From an uncultured Lachnospiraceae bacterium (GTDB lineage Bacteria > Bacillota_A > Clostridia > Lachnospirales > Lachnospiraceae), in the NCBI GenBank assembly GCA_910577835.1, contig CAJTOU010000015.1, forward strand, positions 7,425 through 71,424: a stretch of DNA of 64,000 nucleotides, in the 5' to 3' direction. How positions within the stretch are numbered: the stretch's first letter is position 1; every line of letters begins with the position of its first letter. Positions 38,179 to 46,082 of this stretch are shown here, piece after piece. Position numbers and translations under genes: made by a program. Below the pieces are notes generated by a model that saw only the letters and a list, made by a program, of their open reading frames with translations, was not told the DNA's origin and ran no database searches.

Positions 38179-38745
38179 TTATTCTTTATTTTTAATCTGT
38201 TCTTTATACAGACCGATATAGGCTGTCAGATAAGAACAAAATGCAATAATTAAAAATACTGACACAAGGCTTATCAGGAAAAGGACCGCCGGTTTGGGAA
38301 TATCTGGCAAAAACATAAGAAGGAACATAACAGAGTCGAATACTACTGTACAAAGTTTTCCTGCCCAGTTTGCGCCATTCAGATTAAATCCTTTATGATA
38401 AATCATCAGCCCGATAACTAATAGAATTACTTCTTTTAATACATATTCCACGATAAGAATCAAAACCAGCGGCCGACGGAAAGTTATTACAAACAGCATG
38501 GAAAACTGCATAAGCTTGTCAGCTACTGGGTCAATAAATTTTCCCCAGTCAGTAATCATATTGAAATGTCTGGCAATATATCCGTCGGCAATATCAGTAA
38601 GAGATGCAACAATCAAAACAATGGCGGACTGCCAGTAATACTCAGAAAGATAAAGGTATACAAAGAAAGGAACCAGTAAAATTCTGATGTAGCAAAGGAT
38701 GTTTGGTATTTTAAATAAATCTTCTTTTCTGGCTCTTCCTCTCAT
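38179..38745 (-). CDS. pgsA: CDP-diacylglycerol--glycerol-3-phosphate 3-phosphatidyltransferase
   Basis: 188 aa membrane enzyme of phosphatidylglycerol synthesis. The CDP-alcohol phosphotransferase signature is present: D-I-A-DG-YIAR ... G ... D ... D within DIADGYIARHFNMITDWGKF and IDPVADKLMQ. About five hydrophobic segments. I start at 38745 where GGAGG is well placed; an upstream in-frame ATG lacks a site. Could be another CDP-OH-P enzyme (e.g. cardiolipin synthase type), but N-terminal NIPNILCYIRI-like KIPNILCYIRILLVPF fits PgsA. Confidence 0.9.
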   Translation of the reverse strand: MRGRARKEDLFKIPNILCYIRILLVPFFVYLYLSEYYWQSAIVLIVASLTDIADGYIARHFNMITDWGKFIDPVADKLMQFSMLFVITFRRPLVLILIVEYVLKEVILLVIGLMIYHKGFNLNGANWAGKLCTVVFDSVMFLLMFLPDIPKPAVLFLISLVSVFLIIAFCSYLTAYIGLYKEQIKNKE

Positions 38746-38920
38746 ATATAATCCTCCGTTCATAAAGCAAAGTGCCTGTGGTTAAATTTTATTTTATTGT
38801 AGTGAGTGTCATCAGGTTTTTCCGACAATATAATATCATAGTATAATAGTATATAGGAAGAATTGGCAAAAGTCAAGGAGAGCAGAATGCACAAAAATAT
38901 AGAAAAATTTCATATAAAAC

Positions 38921-38949
38921 TTTACAAATAATGAAAAATTTGCTAAAAT
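38921..38949 (+). promoter_or_regulatory. Promoter upstream of the 39148 gene
   Basis: TTTACA (38921-38926), 17 bp, TAAAAT (38944-38949). The string AAAACTTTACAAAT recurs at the promoter near 39713. Confidence 0.6.
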
Positions 38950-38985
38950 AGATTCAGTAGTCAGAATCAAGCAACCAACGCTTGT

Positions 38986-39047
38986 TATGTAATCAGTTGA
39001 AAATTGATTGTATTAATATGTAATTAATTGAAGATTGATTGCGTTGA
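38986..39047. repeat. Two imperfect 31-bp direct repeats in a leader
   Basis: Units 38986-39016 and 39017-39047 share TATGTAAT-AATTGAA-ATTGATTG with few differences, with a shorter third trace (TTGTCTAATCAAGAATC) just after. They sit between promoter and gene, so they may be regulator sites in the leader. Confidence 0.65.
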
Positions 39048-39147
39048 TTGTCTAATCAAGAATCAGTACAGAATTTGTCATATATAAGGGGCTTTATAAA
39101 TAAATCTGCACAAGGGGATAGCAGATGAATGAAAGGCGTGAAAATAT

Positions 39148-39666
39148 ATGAGAAAGTTAAAGCTTATACTTGCCGGCTCAGCGTTAGTTATGGGAAGCTG
39201 TCTGATAGTAAAAGCTCCAGGGTATCTCATACAGAATTCTTCTGAAAGCAGAGTGAGTCAATCAGATATGATTTCAGCAGAAAATCAGGATTTTGTTTAT
39301 GTACTCAATGTAGGTGAAACTTCAGTGGCATTGGCATCTTTAGAAGAGGTATCGCGGGTTGTTGATACAATAAAAAATATGCATAGTGAAGATGAGGATA
39401 GCATTGTTGCGGCACAGGCAGATGGAGTGGAATCAGAGGTTCTGGCACAGGCAAGTATTGAACCGGAAAACAGGCCAATGGTTATGACTGCAGAAGATGA
39501 AATATTGCAGGAAACAGCAGAAACCGTTTCTATTGAGGATAAGATACAAGTTCTTAAAATACAATCCACAGGGATGCAGACTGTGTCTGTTGATGAGGCG
39601 GTTGATATCGTAAAATCTGCTCTCTGGGCAGTTTCCGTATTGCAGGAAACACATTCTGACTATTGA
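39148..39666 (+). CDS. Small exported protein of unknown function
   Basis: 172 aa. N-terminal signal-like segment MRKLKLILAGSALVMGSCLI, with Cys 18 at a weak lipobox (MGSC). The mature part is acidic and rich in Ser, Glu, Val and Ala (DMISAENQDFVYVLNVGETS, EDEILQETAETVSIEDKIQ) with no domain I recognise. AAAGGCGTG is a moderate ribosome site. It has its own promoter 200 bp upstream and precedes murA. Function unknown. Confidence 0.6.
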   Translation: MRKLKLILAGSALVMGSCLIVKAPGYLIQNSSESRVSQSDMISAENQDFVYVLNVGETSVALASLEEVSRVVDTIKNMHSEDEDSIVAAQADGVESEVLAQASIEPENRPMVMTAEDEILQETAETVSIEDKIQVLKIQSTGMQTVSVDEAVDIVKSALWAVSVLQETHSDY

Positions 39667-39712
39667 TTTTACGACGACGGAGCACAAACAAAACAAAAAT
39701 GAAAAACAAAAC

Positions 39713-39785
39713 TTTACAAATGCATTTTTTGTGCTATAATCAATATACATGTGCGTAAATGCCATGTATATTGATTTTTTATTTT
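39713..39785 (+). promoter_or_regulatory. Promoter overlapped by a terminator hairpin ahead of murA
   Basis: TTTACA (39713-39718), 16 bp, TATAAT (39735-39740). The -10 box overlaps the first arm of a perfect 13-bp hairpin ATCAATATACATG (39739-39751) / CATGTATATTGAT (39763-39775) followed by TTTTTTATTTT. It can end the upstream transcript; a transcript starting here would meet the terminator at once. Confidence 0.6.
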
Positions 39786-39852
39786 ATAGGAAATCAGCTT
39801 TGGTTGATTGCATGATTTAAGTAATTTTTTTGGAATATTATTGAAAACTGGT

Positions 39853-39888
39853 GCATATAAATAGCAGACAGAGAGTTTATTTATATGC
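39853..39888 (+). promoter_or_regulatory. Leader hairpin of murA
   Basis: GCATATAAATA (39853-39863) and TATTTATATGC (39878-39888) form a perfect 11-bp inverted repeat, 26 bp before the murA ATG. It may be an operator or an mRNA hairpin near the ribosome site. Confidence 0.5.
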
Positions 39889-39914
39889 GTAAATATAGAT
39901 GATAGAGGTGTATA

Positions 39915-41207
39915 ATGAAGAAATACATTATAAAAGGTGGAACAGCACTGTCAGGAGAAGTAGAAATCGGAGGAGCCAAAAATGCGGCTCTTGGAATAGT
40001 AGCGGCTGCAATTATGGCAGATGAAACAGTTACAATAGACAATCTTCCGGATGTAACAGATATTAATGTGTTGATAGATACAATAGAAGGAATTGGCGCA
40101 ACAGTTGAAAGAGTAAACAGACATTGTGTAAAGATTAACGGCAGGACAGTGGCTTCTGTCCATGCGGATAATGATTATATAAAAAAAACCAGAGGTTCTT
40201 ATTATCTGGTGGGAGCTCTGCTTGGCAAGTTTGAAAAAGCGGAGGTAACACTTCCGGGTGGCTGCAATATAGGAAGCAGGCCCATAGACCAGCATATCAA
40301 GGGATTTTCCATGCTGGGAGCAGATGTAAAGATTGAATATGGCATGATTGTGGCAGAGGCGGAAAAGCTCTGCGGTGCACATATCTTTTTTGACAGAGTA
40401 ACAGTAGGTGCTACGATTAATGTTATGCTGGCAGCAAGCCTTGCACAGGGAAATACGATTATTGAAAATGCGGCGAAGGAGCCTCATGTTGTAGATGTGG
40501 CAAATATGCTGAACAGTATGGGGGCAAATATCAAGGGCGCCGGTACAGATGTAATCAGAATCAAGGGTGTTCCAAAGCTTCATGGAACAGAATATTCTGT
40601 GATTCCTGACCAGATAGAAGCGGGAACTTTTATGTTTGCGGCGGCGGCGACCAGAGGAAATATACTGGTGAAAAATGTAATTCCAAAACATCTGGAGGCA
40701 TTGACAGCCAAGCTTTATGAAGTGGGCTGCAGTGTGGAGGAATATGACGATGCAGTAAGGGTAATCGGAAATCCGGTACAGAAATGTTCTCAGGTACAAA
40801 CATTAGTATATCCGGGATTTCCTACGGATATGCAGCCACAGATTACAGTAATATTTGCGCTGGCGCAGGGAACCAGTACTGTGACAGAAAATATTTTTGA
40901 TAACCGTTTTAAATATGTAGATGAGCTGACCAAAATGGGAGCAAAAATCAGAGTGGAGGGCAATATTGCCGTTGTGGAAGGCGTAAAGGGATTTACTGGA
41001 GCCAACGTCAATGCCCTTGATTTACGTGCAGGCGCAGCACTTGTACTTGCGGGACTCTGTGCAGATGGATATACAACGATAGATGATATTCATTATATAC
41101 AGAGAGGCTATGAGAAGTTTGACGAGAAGCTTCAAAGCCTTGGGGCGGCCATTGAGATAGTGGATAACGACAGAGATGCGCAGAGATTTAAGCTGGAAGC
41201 AGTATAG
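39915..41207 (+). CDS. murA: UDP-N-acetylglucosamine 1-carboxyvinyltransferase
   Basis: 430 aa. First committed step of peptidoglycan precursor synthesis. Motifs: KGGTALSGEVEIGGAKNAAL, the active-site Cys in LPGGCNIGSRPIDQHIKG (the fosfomycin-sensitive form), RIKGVPKLHGTEYSVIPDQI, GFPTDMQPQ and DLRAGAALVLAGL. The double EPSP-synthase-like fold length is normal. AGAGGTG precedes the ATG. A terminator follows at 41303. Confidence 0.97.
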   Translation: MKKYIIKGGTALSGEVEIGGAKNAALGIVAAAIMADETVTIDNLPDVTDINVLIDTIEGIGATVERVNRHCVKINGRTVASVHADNDYIKKTRGSYYLVGALLGKFEKAEVTLPGGCNIGSRPIDQHIKGFSMLGADVKIEYGMIVAEAEKLCGAHIFFDRVTVGATINVMLAASLAQGNTIIENAAKEPHVVDVANMLNSMGANIKGAGTDVIRIKGVPKLHGTEYSVIPDQIEAGTFMFAAAATRGNILVKNVIPKHLEALTAKLYEVGCSVEEYDDAVRVIGNPVQKCSQVQTLVYPGFPTDMQPQITVIFALAQGTSTVTENIFDNRFKYVDELTKMGAKIRVEGNIAVVEGVKGFTGANVNALDLRAGAALVLAGLCADGYTTIDDIHYIQRGYEKFDEKLQSLGAAIEIVDNDRDAQRFKLEAV

Positions 41208-41302
41208 CAGAGCTATGGGAATAGCAAAATTTTCACAGTATAATTGCATTTCAGAAAAAAATAATAAAAATATAACAAAAATGTCTGCGGAAATTCCGCA
41301 TT

Positions 41303-41336
41303 AAAAGGCAGGCGGTTCAAACCTGTCTTTTTGTTG
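41303..41336 (+). terminator. Terminator after murA
   Basis: AAAAGGCAGG (41303-41312) / CCTGTCTTTT (41322-41331), one wobble, then TTGTT. A second small palindrome TGCGGAAATTCCGCA lies just before it (41286-41300). Confidence 0.8.
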
Positions 41337-41363
41337 ATATCTTCAATTGGATAAAATATGTAA

Positions 41364-42158
41364 TTAGTTGTTTTGCTCCTCTGCTTTATTATAGATAGTT
41401 ACAGTCTGATATGGAATTTCTATACCATTCTTTTTAAATTCTTTTACAAGTTTACCGCGGATATCACTGCATGCCTGAAAGCTGTCATCAAGGTTTTCAG
41501 TCCATATGGTTGTTTTTAGAATAACGCCGTTTGATGTATATCCTTTTATAAAAATTTTATTTTCTTCTGTATTTAATGTCAGTTCATGTTGTGAACATAT
41601 TTCCCGAAGAATTTTTATCGCCAGTTCAATATCGGAGTGATAGGAAACCTCTACTTCCATAAAATTTCCGATATTTTTCGTATAATTCGTATTTGTGATT
41701 ACTGCTGAATCTATAACGGAATTTGGCACTATACAGGTTTCACCGTTATACTGGCAGATAATGGTATGACGTATTGTGATGTCCTTGACAATCCCTTCTG
41801 CAATAATATGACCATTTTGAACTACTTTAATTTTTTCGTCTACATTATAGGGATTTGACATGGACAAAGAAAATCCACTTATGACATTTGACAATGCCTG
41901 CTGAGCAGCAAAGGTGGCAATGGCAACAATCAGTGTACCACTTTCGAGCAGCTCTTTGCCAATATCTTTTGTTACATCAAACTGTTGAACCAGTATGTAA
42001 AACATAACAATCACAACTAATACATTAATGGTGCTTTTGGCAAAGCGCAGATGAACAGAATTATGTTTTTTTGACATAATTCTGAAAATCAGGTTTACTA
42101 TTCGGTTTATAAATAATTCAATTAAAATAAATATGCCTATTTTTATTAGATTATTCAT
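41364..42158 (-). CDS. MscS-family mechanosensitive channel
   Basis: 264 aa. Three N-terminal membrane helices (IGIFILIELFINRIVNLIF; STINVLVVIVMFYILVQQF; LIVAIATFAAQQALSNVISG, the pore-lining TM3 rich in Ala and Gly), then the cytoplasmic beta domain (NPYNVDEKIKV, GIVKDITIRHTII, VPNSVIDSAVITN) and a C-terminal alpha/beta part. Releases solutes on hypo-osmotic shock. The short form with an unusual KDITIRHTIICQYNGET region is typical for Clostridia. AAGGTAAC precedes the ATG. Confidence 0.92.
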   Translation of the reverse strand: MNNLIKIGIFILIELFINRIVNLIFRIMSKKHNSVHLRFAKSTINVLVVIVMFYILVQQFDVTKDIGKELLESGTLIVAIATFAAQQALSNVISGFSLSMSNPYNVDEKIKVVQNGHIIAEGIVKDITIRHTIICQYNGETCIVPNSVIDSAVITNTNYTKNIGNFMEVEVSYHSDIELAIKILREICSQHELTLNTEENKIFIKGYTSNGVILKTTIWTENLDDSFQACSDIRGKLVKEFKKNGIEIPYQTVTIYNKAEEQNN

Positions 42159-42428
42159 AGATGTTACCTTAGTCCTTTTGGATTTCTTTGCTGTAATAAA
42201 TGGAGATACACTGTCTTTTACGTTTGATAATATAATAATACCTGATTAAACTGGGGGTGTCAAGGAAAGAATTGCTGTCTGAGTCTGTTTAACAAGTCAG
42301 TAAAAAGCCGGTGACTGTTTATAGATAATATAATATTTCAGATTAATAAACAACAGGAAACTTCCGATAATAATTATATATTCAATTAAAAATAAAATTA
42401 TTTTCTGTGAAATAAAAAGGAGAAAAAT

Positions 42429-43361
42429 ATGAGCAAGAATCAATTAGAGGAATGTTTAAATATAAGATATACGACACTGCGCTTTTGTCTGCAGTTTATA
42501 GAGAATACAGAGATAGTAAAGTATAAAAGCTCTGCTCTGCGTGGTGGCATAGGAGAAATGCTGCTTCGCAGCCACTGCATAGCAGACCGTGAATGTGAGA
42601 AGTGTGGATTTATAAATGAGTGTATCGTACAGCGGATTATGTATGCAAAAATGGAGCGTTTGCCGGATTTTATGCACAGTGGAGACGGAGTGGGATATAT
42701 GATAGAGTGCCCAGATGAAAAATGCAGATTTCAGAAGGGGGAATGCATGGAATTTTTACTTACCTTATTCGGGAAAAATATTGTGTATTTCAGCCAGTAT
42801 CTTCATGCCATATATATTTTGGGAAGCATTGGAATTGGAACAAATAAAAGTAAGTACAAAGTGATTTCGATAAAAAATTTTCTGGGAGAGGAGATTTTAA
42901 AGCAGGATATTGTTTATATGAAAAATTATAAATATCAGACAGTGAATGATTATGTAAATGCAAGGCTTAAGGAGAAAGGAACCTGTACAGAGGGAAAGAT
43001 AATTTTTGAAGCTCCGGTAACAATTAAATATCAGGGAGAATTTATTCAGATTTTTATAGAAGAGGCAATAAAAGCAAGCCTGCTGCGGCGAATTTATATT
43101 TTGGATTGTTTTGAAATGACAGAACAGGAAATATATCAGCCAGAAACTGAATTTCCAGAAATTATTTTTCAGAAGGCGGAGCAGGTAAAACAGGCAAGAT
43201 ATTCAAATCGAAAGGATAATCTTATGTATTTAAGGGGAATACAGGGGATAGCAGAGCTTGCGGGTATTAGCGGAGAGTGGGAAAGACTTTTGCTTGCCGG
43301 AGAGGTTTTGCATATCGGAAAAAATACAAGTTTTGGTTTTGGAAGATTCAGATTTATATAA
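42429..43361 (+). CDS. cas6: Orphan Cas6-family RAMP protein
   Basis: 310 aa. The C-terminus carries the glycine-rich RAMP loop LHIGKNTSFGFGRFRF, and the N-terminal third has the LRFCLQF beta strand, SALRGGIGEMLL and a Cys set C56-x2-C59-x5-C65 with C94-x4-C99-x6-C106, which I associate with the Cas6 endoribonuclease family of type III/I-B systems (PF10040-type). Cas6 cuts pre-crRNA in CRISPR repeats. However, no CRISPR array and no other cas gene is seen anywhere in this window. AAAAGGAG precedes the ATG. Either it serves an array elsewhere or it has another RNA target. The family call is moderately sure; function here is open. Confidence 0.65.
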   Translation: MSKNQLEECLNIRYTTLRFCLQFIENTEIVKYKSSALRGGIGEMLLRSHCIADRECEKCGFINECIVQRIMYAKMERLPDFMHSGDGVGYMIECPDEKCRFQKGECMEFLLTLFGKNIVYFSQYLHAIYILGSIGIGTNKSKYKVISIKNFLGEEILKQDIVYMKNYKYQTVNDYVNARLKEKGTCTEGKIIFEAPVTIKYQGEFIQIFIEEAIKASLLRRIYILDCFEMTEQEIYQPETEFPEIIFQKAEQVKQARYSNRKDNLMYLRGIQGIAELAGISGEWERLLLAGEVLHIGKNTSFGFGRFRFI

Positions 43362-43394
43362 AAAATACAATAAGAAAAATTGAATAAAACCCTA

Positions 43395-43423
43395 TTGACA
43401 GAATAAAAGATTCGAAGTACTAT
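43395..43423 (+). promoter_or_regulatory. Promoter of metK
   Basis: TTGACA (43395-43400), 17 bp, TACTAT (43418-43423; an overlapping TATAAT starts at 43421). The SAM-I aptamer begins about 40 bp downstream. Confidence 0.7.
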
Positions 43424-43461
43424 AATATTAAATAAGATAAAGTTCATAAATATATTTCTTT

Positions 43462-43617
43462 CTTATTCAGAGAGGTGGAGATACAAGGATCTGTGAAGCC
43501 CGGCAACCCCAGAAGGAAGGTGCCAACCTGAGCGAGACATACTGCATAGGCAGTTCGAACAATAAGAGGATTTTGATTACCTTGAAAATCAGGTCCGCAT
43601 AGTAATGTGGGCTTTTT
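43462..43617 (+). promoter_or_regulatory. SAM-I (S-box) riboswitch with terminator, metK leader
   Basis: The S-box core is clear: CTTATTCAGAGAGGTGGAG, TGTGAAGCCCGGCAACC, GGTGCCAACCTGAGC and the closing AATAAG (43561-43566) that pairs with CTTATT (43462-43467). An intrinsic terminator GTCCGCAT (43593-43600) / ATGTGGGC (43605-43612) + TTTTT follows. In the known mechanism, SAM binding favours this terminator, so metK is shut off when SAM is plentiful. Confidence 0.96.
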
Positions 43618-43628
43618 CTTAATTTATG

Positions 43629-43690
43629 GGAAATACAGAGAATTGCTTTGTTTTCCTATAATGCTGCCCTTAAAGAGCAGCTGTATTTCC
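43629..43690 (+). promoter_or_regulatory. Second stem-loop in the metK leader
   Basis: Outer stem GGAAATACAG (43629-43638) / CTGTATTTCC (43681-43690) encloses a second hairpin GCTGC (43663-43667) / GCAGC (43677-43681). It lies between the riboswitch terminator and the ribosome site and is not part of the S-box. No known class recognised. Confidence 0.6.
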
Positions 43691-43737
43691 AAAACCATTC
43701 TTTTTATAAAACAAAAATAGAAAAGGAGAAAAACACA

Positions 43738-44925
43738 ATGGAAAAGAGATTATTTACATCCGAATCAGTTACCGAAGGACATCCTGACAAAGTCTGCGAC
43801 GCGATTTCCGATGCCGTATTAGACGCCATTATGGAGCAGGACCCAAACGGACGTGTAGCGTGTGAAACCTGTACCAATACAGGCTTTGTGCTTGTGATGG
43901 GTGAAGTCAGCACCACAGCGAATATCGATATTCCAGCGATTGTCAGAAAAACCGTAGCGGATATCGGCTACACAGATTCCTCCTATGGCTTTGACGCAAA
44001 TACCTGTGCGGTGATGGTATCTTTGGACAAGCAGTCCGCAGATATTGCGATGGGCGTTGACAAGGCATTAGAGGCAAAGGAAAATACTATGTCGGATTCC
44101 GAAATCGACGCGATTGGTGCAGGAGACCAAGGAATGATGTTTGGCTATGCGACAAATGAAACAGAGGAGTACATGCCTTATCCAATCGCTCTGGCGCACA
44201 AGCTTGCAAGACGGCTTACAGAGGTGAGAAAGAACGGCACATTAAAATATCTCCGTCCAGACGGTAAAACACAGGTGACGGTGGAATATGATGAAAACGG
44301 AGAGCCAGTACATTTAGACGCAGTGGTATTATCCACACAGCATGACCCTGATGTGACACAGGAGCAGATACATAAGGATATTCAGAAATACGTATTTGAT
44401 GAGATTCTTCCAAGGGAACTGGTAAATGAAAATACGAAATTTTTTATCAATCCTACCGGCCGCTTTGTAGTTGGAGGCCCAAATGGTGACAGCGGACTGA
44501 CAGGGCGTAAAATTATTGTAGATACTTACGGCGGATACGCACGTCACGGTGGCGGAGCATTTTCCGGTAAGGACTGCACCAAAGTAGACCGTTCTGCTGC
44601 TTATGCTGCAAGATATGTGGCAAAAAATATTGTGGCGGCAGGACTTGCGGATAAATGTGAAATTCAGCTTTCCTATGCAATTGGCGTGGCATATCCGACA
44701 TCTGTTATGGTGGATACTTTCAGTACAGGAAAAATATCAGATGAAAAGCTGGTAGAGATAATCAGGGAGAATTTTGATTTAAGGCCGGCGGGAATTATTA
44801 AAATGCTTGACCTTCGAAGACCTCTGTACAGACAGACAGCAGCCTATGGCCATTTTGGACGGAATGATTTGGATTTGCCATGGGAGAAGCTTGATAAAGT
44901 GGATTTATTAAAGAATTATCTGTAA
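43738..44925 (+). CDS. metK: S-adenosylmethionine synthetase
   Basis: 395 aa. Makes SAM from methionine and ATP. Motifs: [71 protein letters not shown] and [20 protein letters not shown]. The ATG at 43738 is chosen (AAAAGGAGA, standard N-terminus [10 protein letters not shown]); an open frame continues upstream into the leader hairpin but is not used. Control by the SAM-I riboswitch closes a feedback loop. Confidence 0.98.
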   Translation: MEKRLFTSESVTEGHPDKVCDAISDAVLDAIMEQDPNGRVACETCTNTGFVLVMGEVSTTANIDIPAIVRKTVADIGYTDSSYGFDANTCAVMVSLDKQSADIAMGVDKALEAKENTMSDSEIDAIGAGDQGMMFGYATNETEEYMPYPIALAHKLARRLTEVRKNGTLKYLRPDGKTQVTVEYDENGEPVHLDAVVLSTQHDPDVTQEQIHKDIQKYVFDEILPRELVNENTKFFINPTGRFVVGGPNGDSGLTGRKIIVDTYGGYARHGGGAFSGKDCTKVDRSAAYAARYVAKNIVAAGLADKCEIQLSYAIGVAYPTSVMVDTFSTGKISDEKLVEIIRENFDLRPAGIIKMLDLRRPLYRQTAAYGHFGRNDLDLPWEKLDKVDLLKNYL

Positions 44926-44977
44926 AGTAATAAGATAATGCAGCTTTGACAATAGTTAAGAATATTATATTTTTAGG

Positions 44978-45022
44978 AATTTCTGCTTCCAATAACAAAA
45001 TTATGGAAGCAGAAATTTTGTT
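44978..45022. terminator. Terminator after metK
   Basis: AATTTCTGCTTCCA (44978-44991) / TGGAAGCAGAAATT (45004-45017), then TTGTT. Perfect 14-bp stem between metK and a convergent gene. Confidence 0.88.
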
Positions 45023-45070
45023 CTGTTGTATATTCTGTCATGCTTCTTGATATATATTATATGTAACTCT

Positions 45071-45862
45071 TTACTCCTCATCAGTCTGTATGACAGAGAG
45101 TGCATCAATCGTTATTTTCATAAGTTGTTTTATTTCTTCTTCATTGAGGGAGAGTTTTTCACAAAGCTCTTCCAAGGTGGCTTCACGGCCAAGGTCTTCT
45201 GCAAGTTCAGTGCTTGCATTGTTTAAGGCGTTTATCCGGTCCGCCAGATGATTTGAAACACGATGATGACCAAGTTCAGTGTCAACGGCTGCCTGAAGAG
45301 ACTCTTTTATTCTGAAACATATATATTTTTCAAAGTTTTTTCTGTCCTCGGATTTATCCGGAAGAGTAGCATAGTCAAGTACTGCTTCATAGAGAGCGAG
45401 ATTTCCTTCTGCGACTAAGTCACTGTGTGTCAGCCCCATATGTTCAAAATTTTCGCAGAGTTTTATAACAAGCGGAAGATACAGCTTAGAAAGTTCACCC
45501 GCAGCATCAGGGCTGTCAGGCCGGACTGCTGTCAGAGTATGAAGCAGTTGGGGTACGGTATCAGACGAAGGCTCTGATATGGCATTTATTTCATCAAGGT
45601 ACATTTCATAAAATGTAATTGCCTGATTGGATTCCGTCACCTCTTTATGGATAAAAGAGCCTGTCTGTTCGTATCCTTTTATGGTTATTCCCGCATCTAT
45701 AAGATATTTACAGACTACATCATACATATTTTCATCGGTAAGAATATCTTTAAAACAGGAATATATCTCTTTTTTTGAAATTATATTGCCGGATGCCGCG
45801 GCATTGTTTATTATTTTTGAGAGAGTTTCCAGAAATTCTTTTTTTCTGTTGTTTTCATTCAT
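45071..45862 (-). CDS. Sigma-70-like protein with regions 1.1-like, 2 and 3 but no region 4
   Basis: 263 aa. Middle part SKLYLPLVIKLCENFEHMGL, LTHSDLVAEGNLALYEAVLDY, FEKYICFRIKESLQAAVD parallels sigma-70 region 2.1-2.4 (canonical LDLIQEGN and WWIRQAI). Then RVSNHLADRINALNNASTEL and LGREATLEELCEKLSLNEEE match region 3. The chain stops there, so the -35-binding region 4 is absent, and the aromatic melting residues of region 2.4 are replaced (CFRIKESL). The N-terminus resembles region 1.1. It could be a sigma-like modulator that binds RNA polymerase core without starting transcription normally. Function is inference. Confidence 0.75.
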   Translation of the reverse strand: MNENNRKKEFLETLSKIINNAAASGNIISKKEIYSCFKDILTDENMYDVVCKYLIDAGITIKGYEQTGSFIHKEVTESNQAITFYEMYLDEINAISEPSSDTVPQLLHTLTAVRPDSPDAAGELSKLYLPLVIKLCENFEHMGLTHSDLVAEGNLALYEAVLDYATLPDKSEDRKNFEKYICFRIKESLQAAVDTELGHHRVSNHLADRINALNNASTELAEDLGREATLEELCEKLSLNEEEIKQLMKITIDALSVIQTDEE

Positions 45863-46082
45863 ATAGTTATACCTCTTTTAAATTTTATTAGTATGAATCA
45901 TTTAAACAATTAATTTATTTGCCAGATGCACTGTTAGAGTAATCAACACAAGTATTGGCTGTATCATTTAGTATACAGATAAATTGTAAAAAATACAAGT
46001 TTTACAAAATATTTCTTTGTATAACCTGAAAAATGTTGTATAATAGGTTTAATCAGTAATTATTGTAGGAAAGAGTTTAGTT

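Larger units (their letters stand above)
38746..39147. other. Intergenic region with promoter and 31-bp direct repeats
   Basis: About 400 bp. Contains a promoter (38921-38949) and two imperfect 31-bp repeats (38986-39047) before an unknown exported-protein gene. Confidence 0.5.

Noticed and set aside
38986..39047. 31-bp repeats as a small CRISPR array serving the nearby Cas6-like protein
   Set aside because: The units abut each other with no spacers and are imperfect; there are only two.
39951..40799. 282-residue frame on the minus strand inside murA
   Set aside because: Antisense shadow with abnormal Cys/Tyr/His composition; murA on the other strand is unambiguous.
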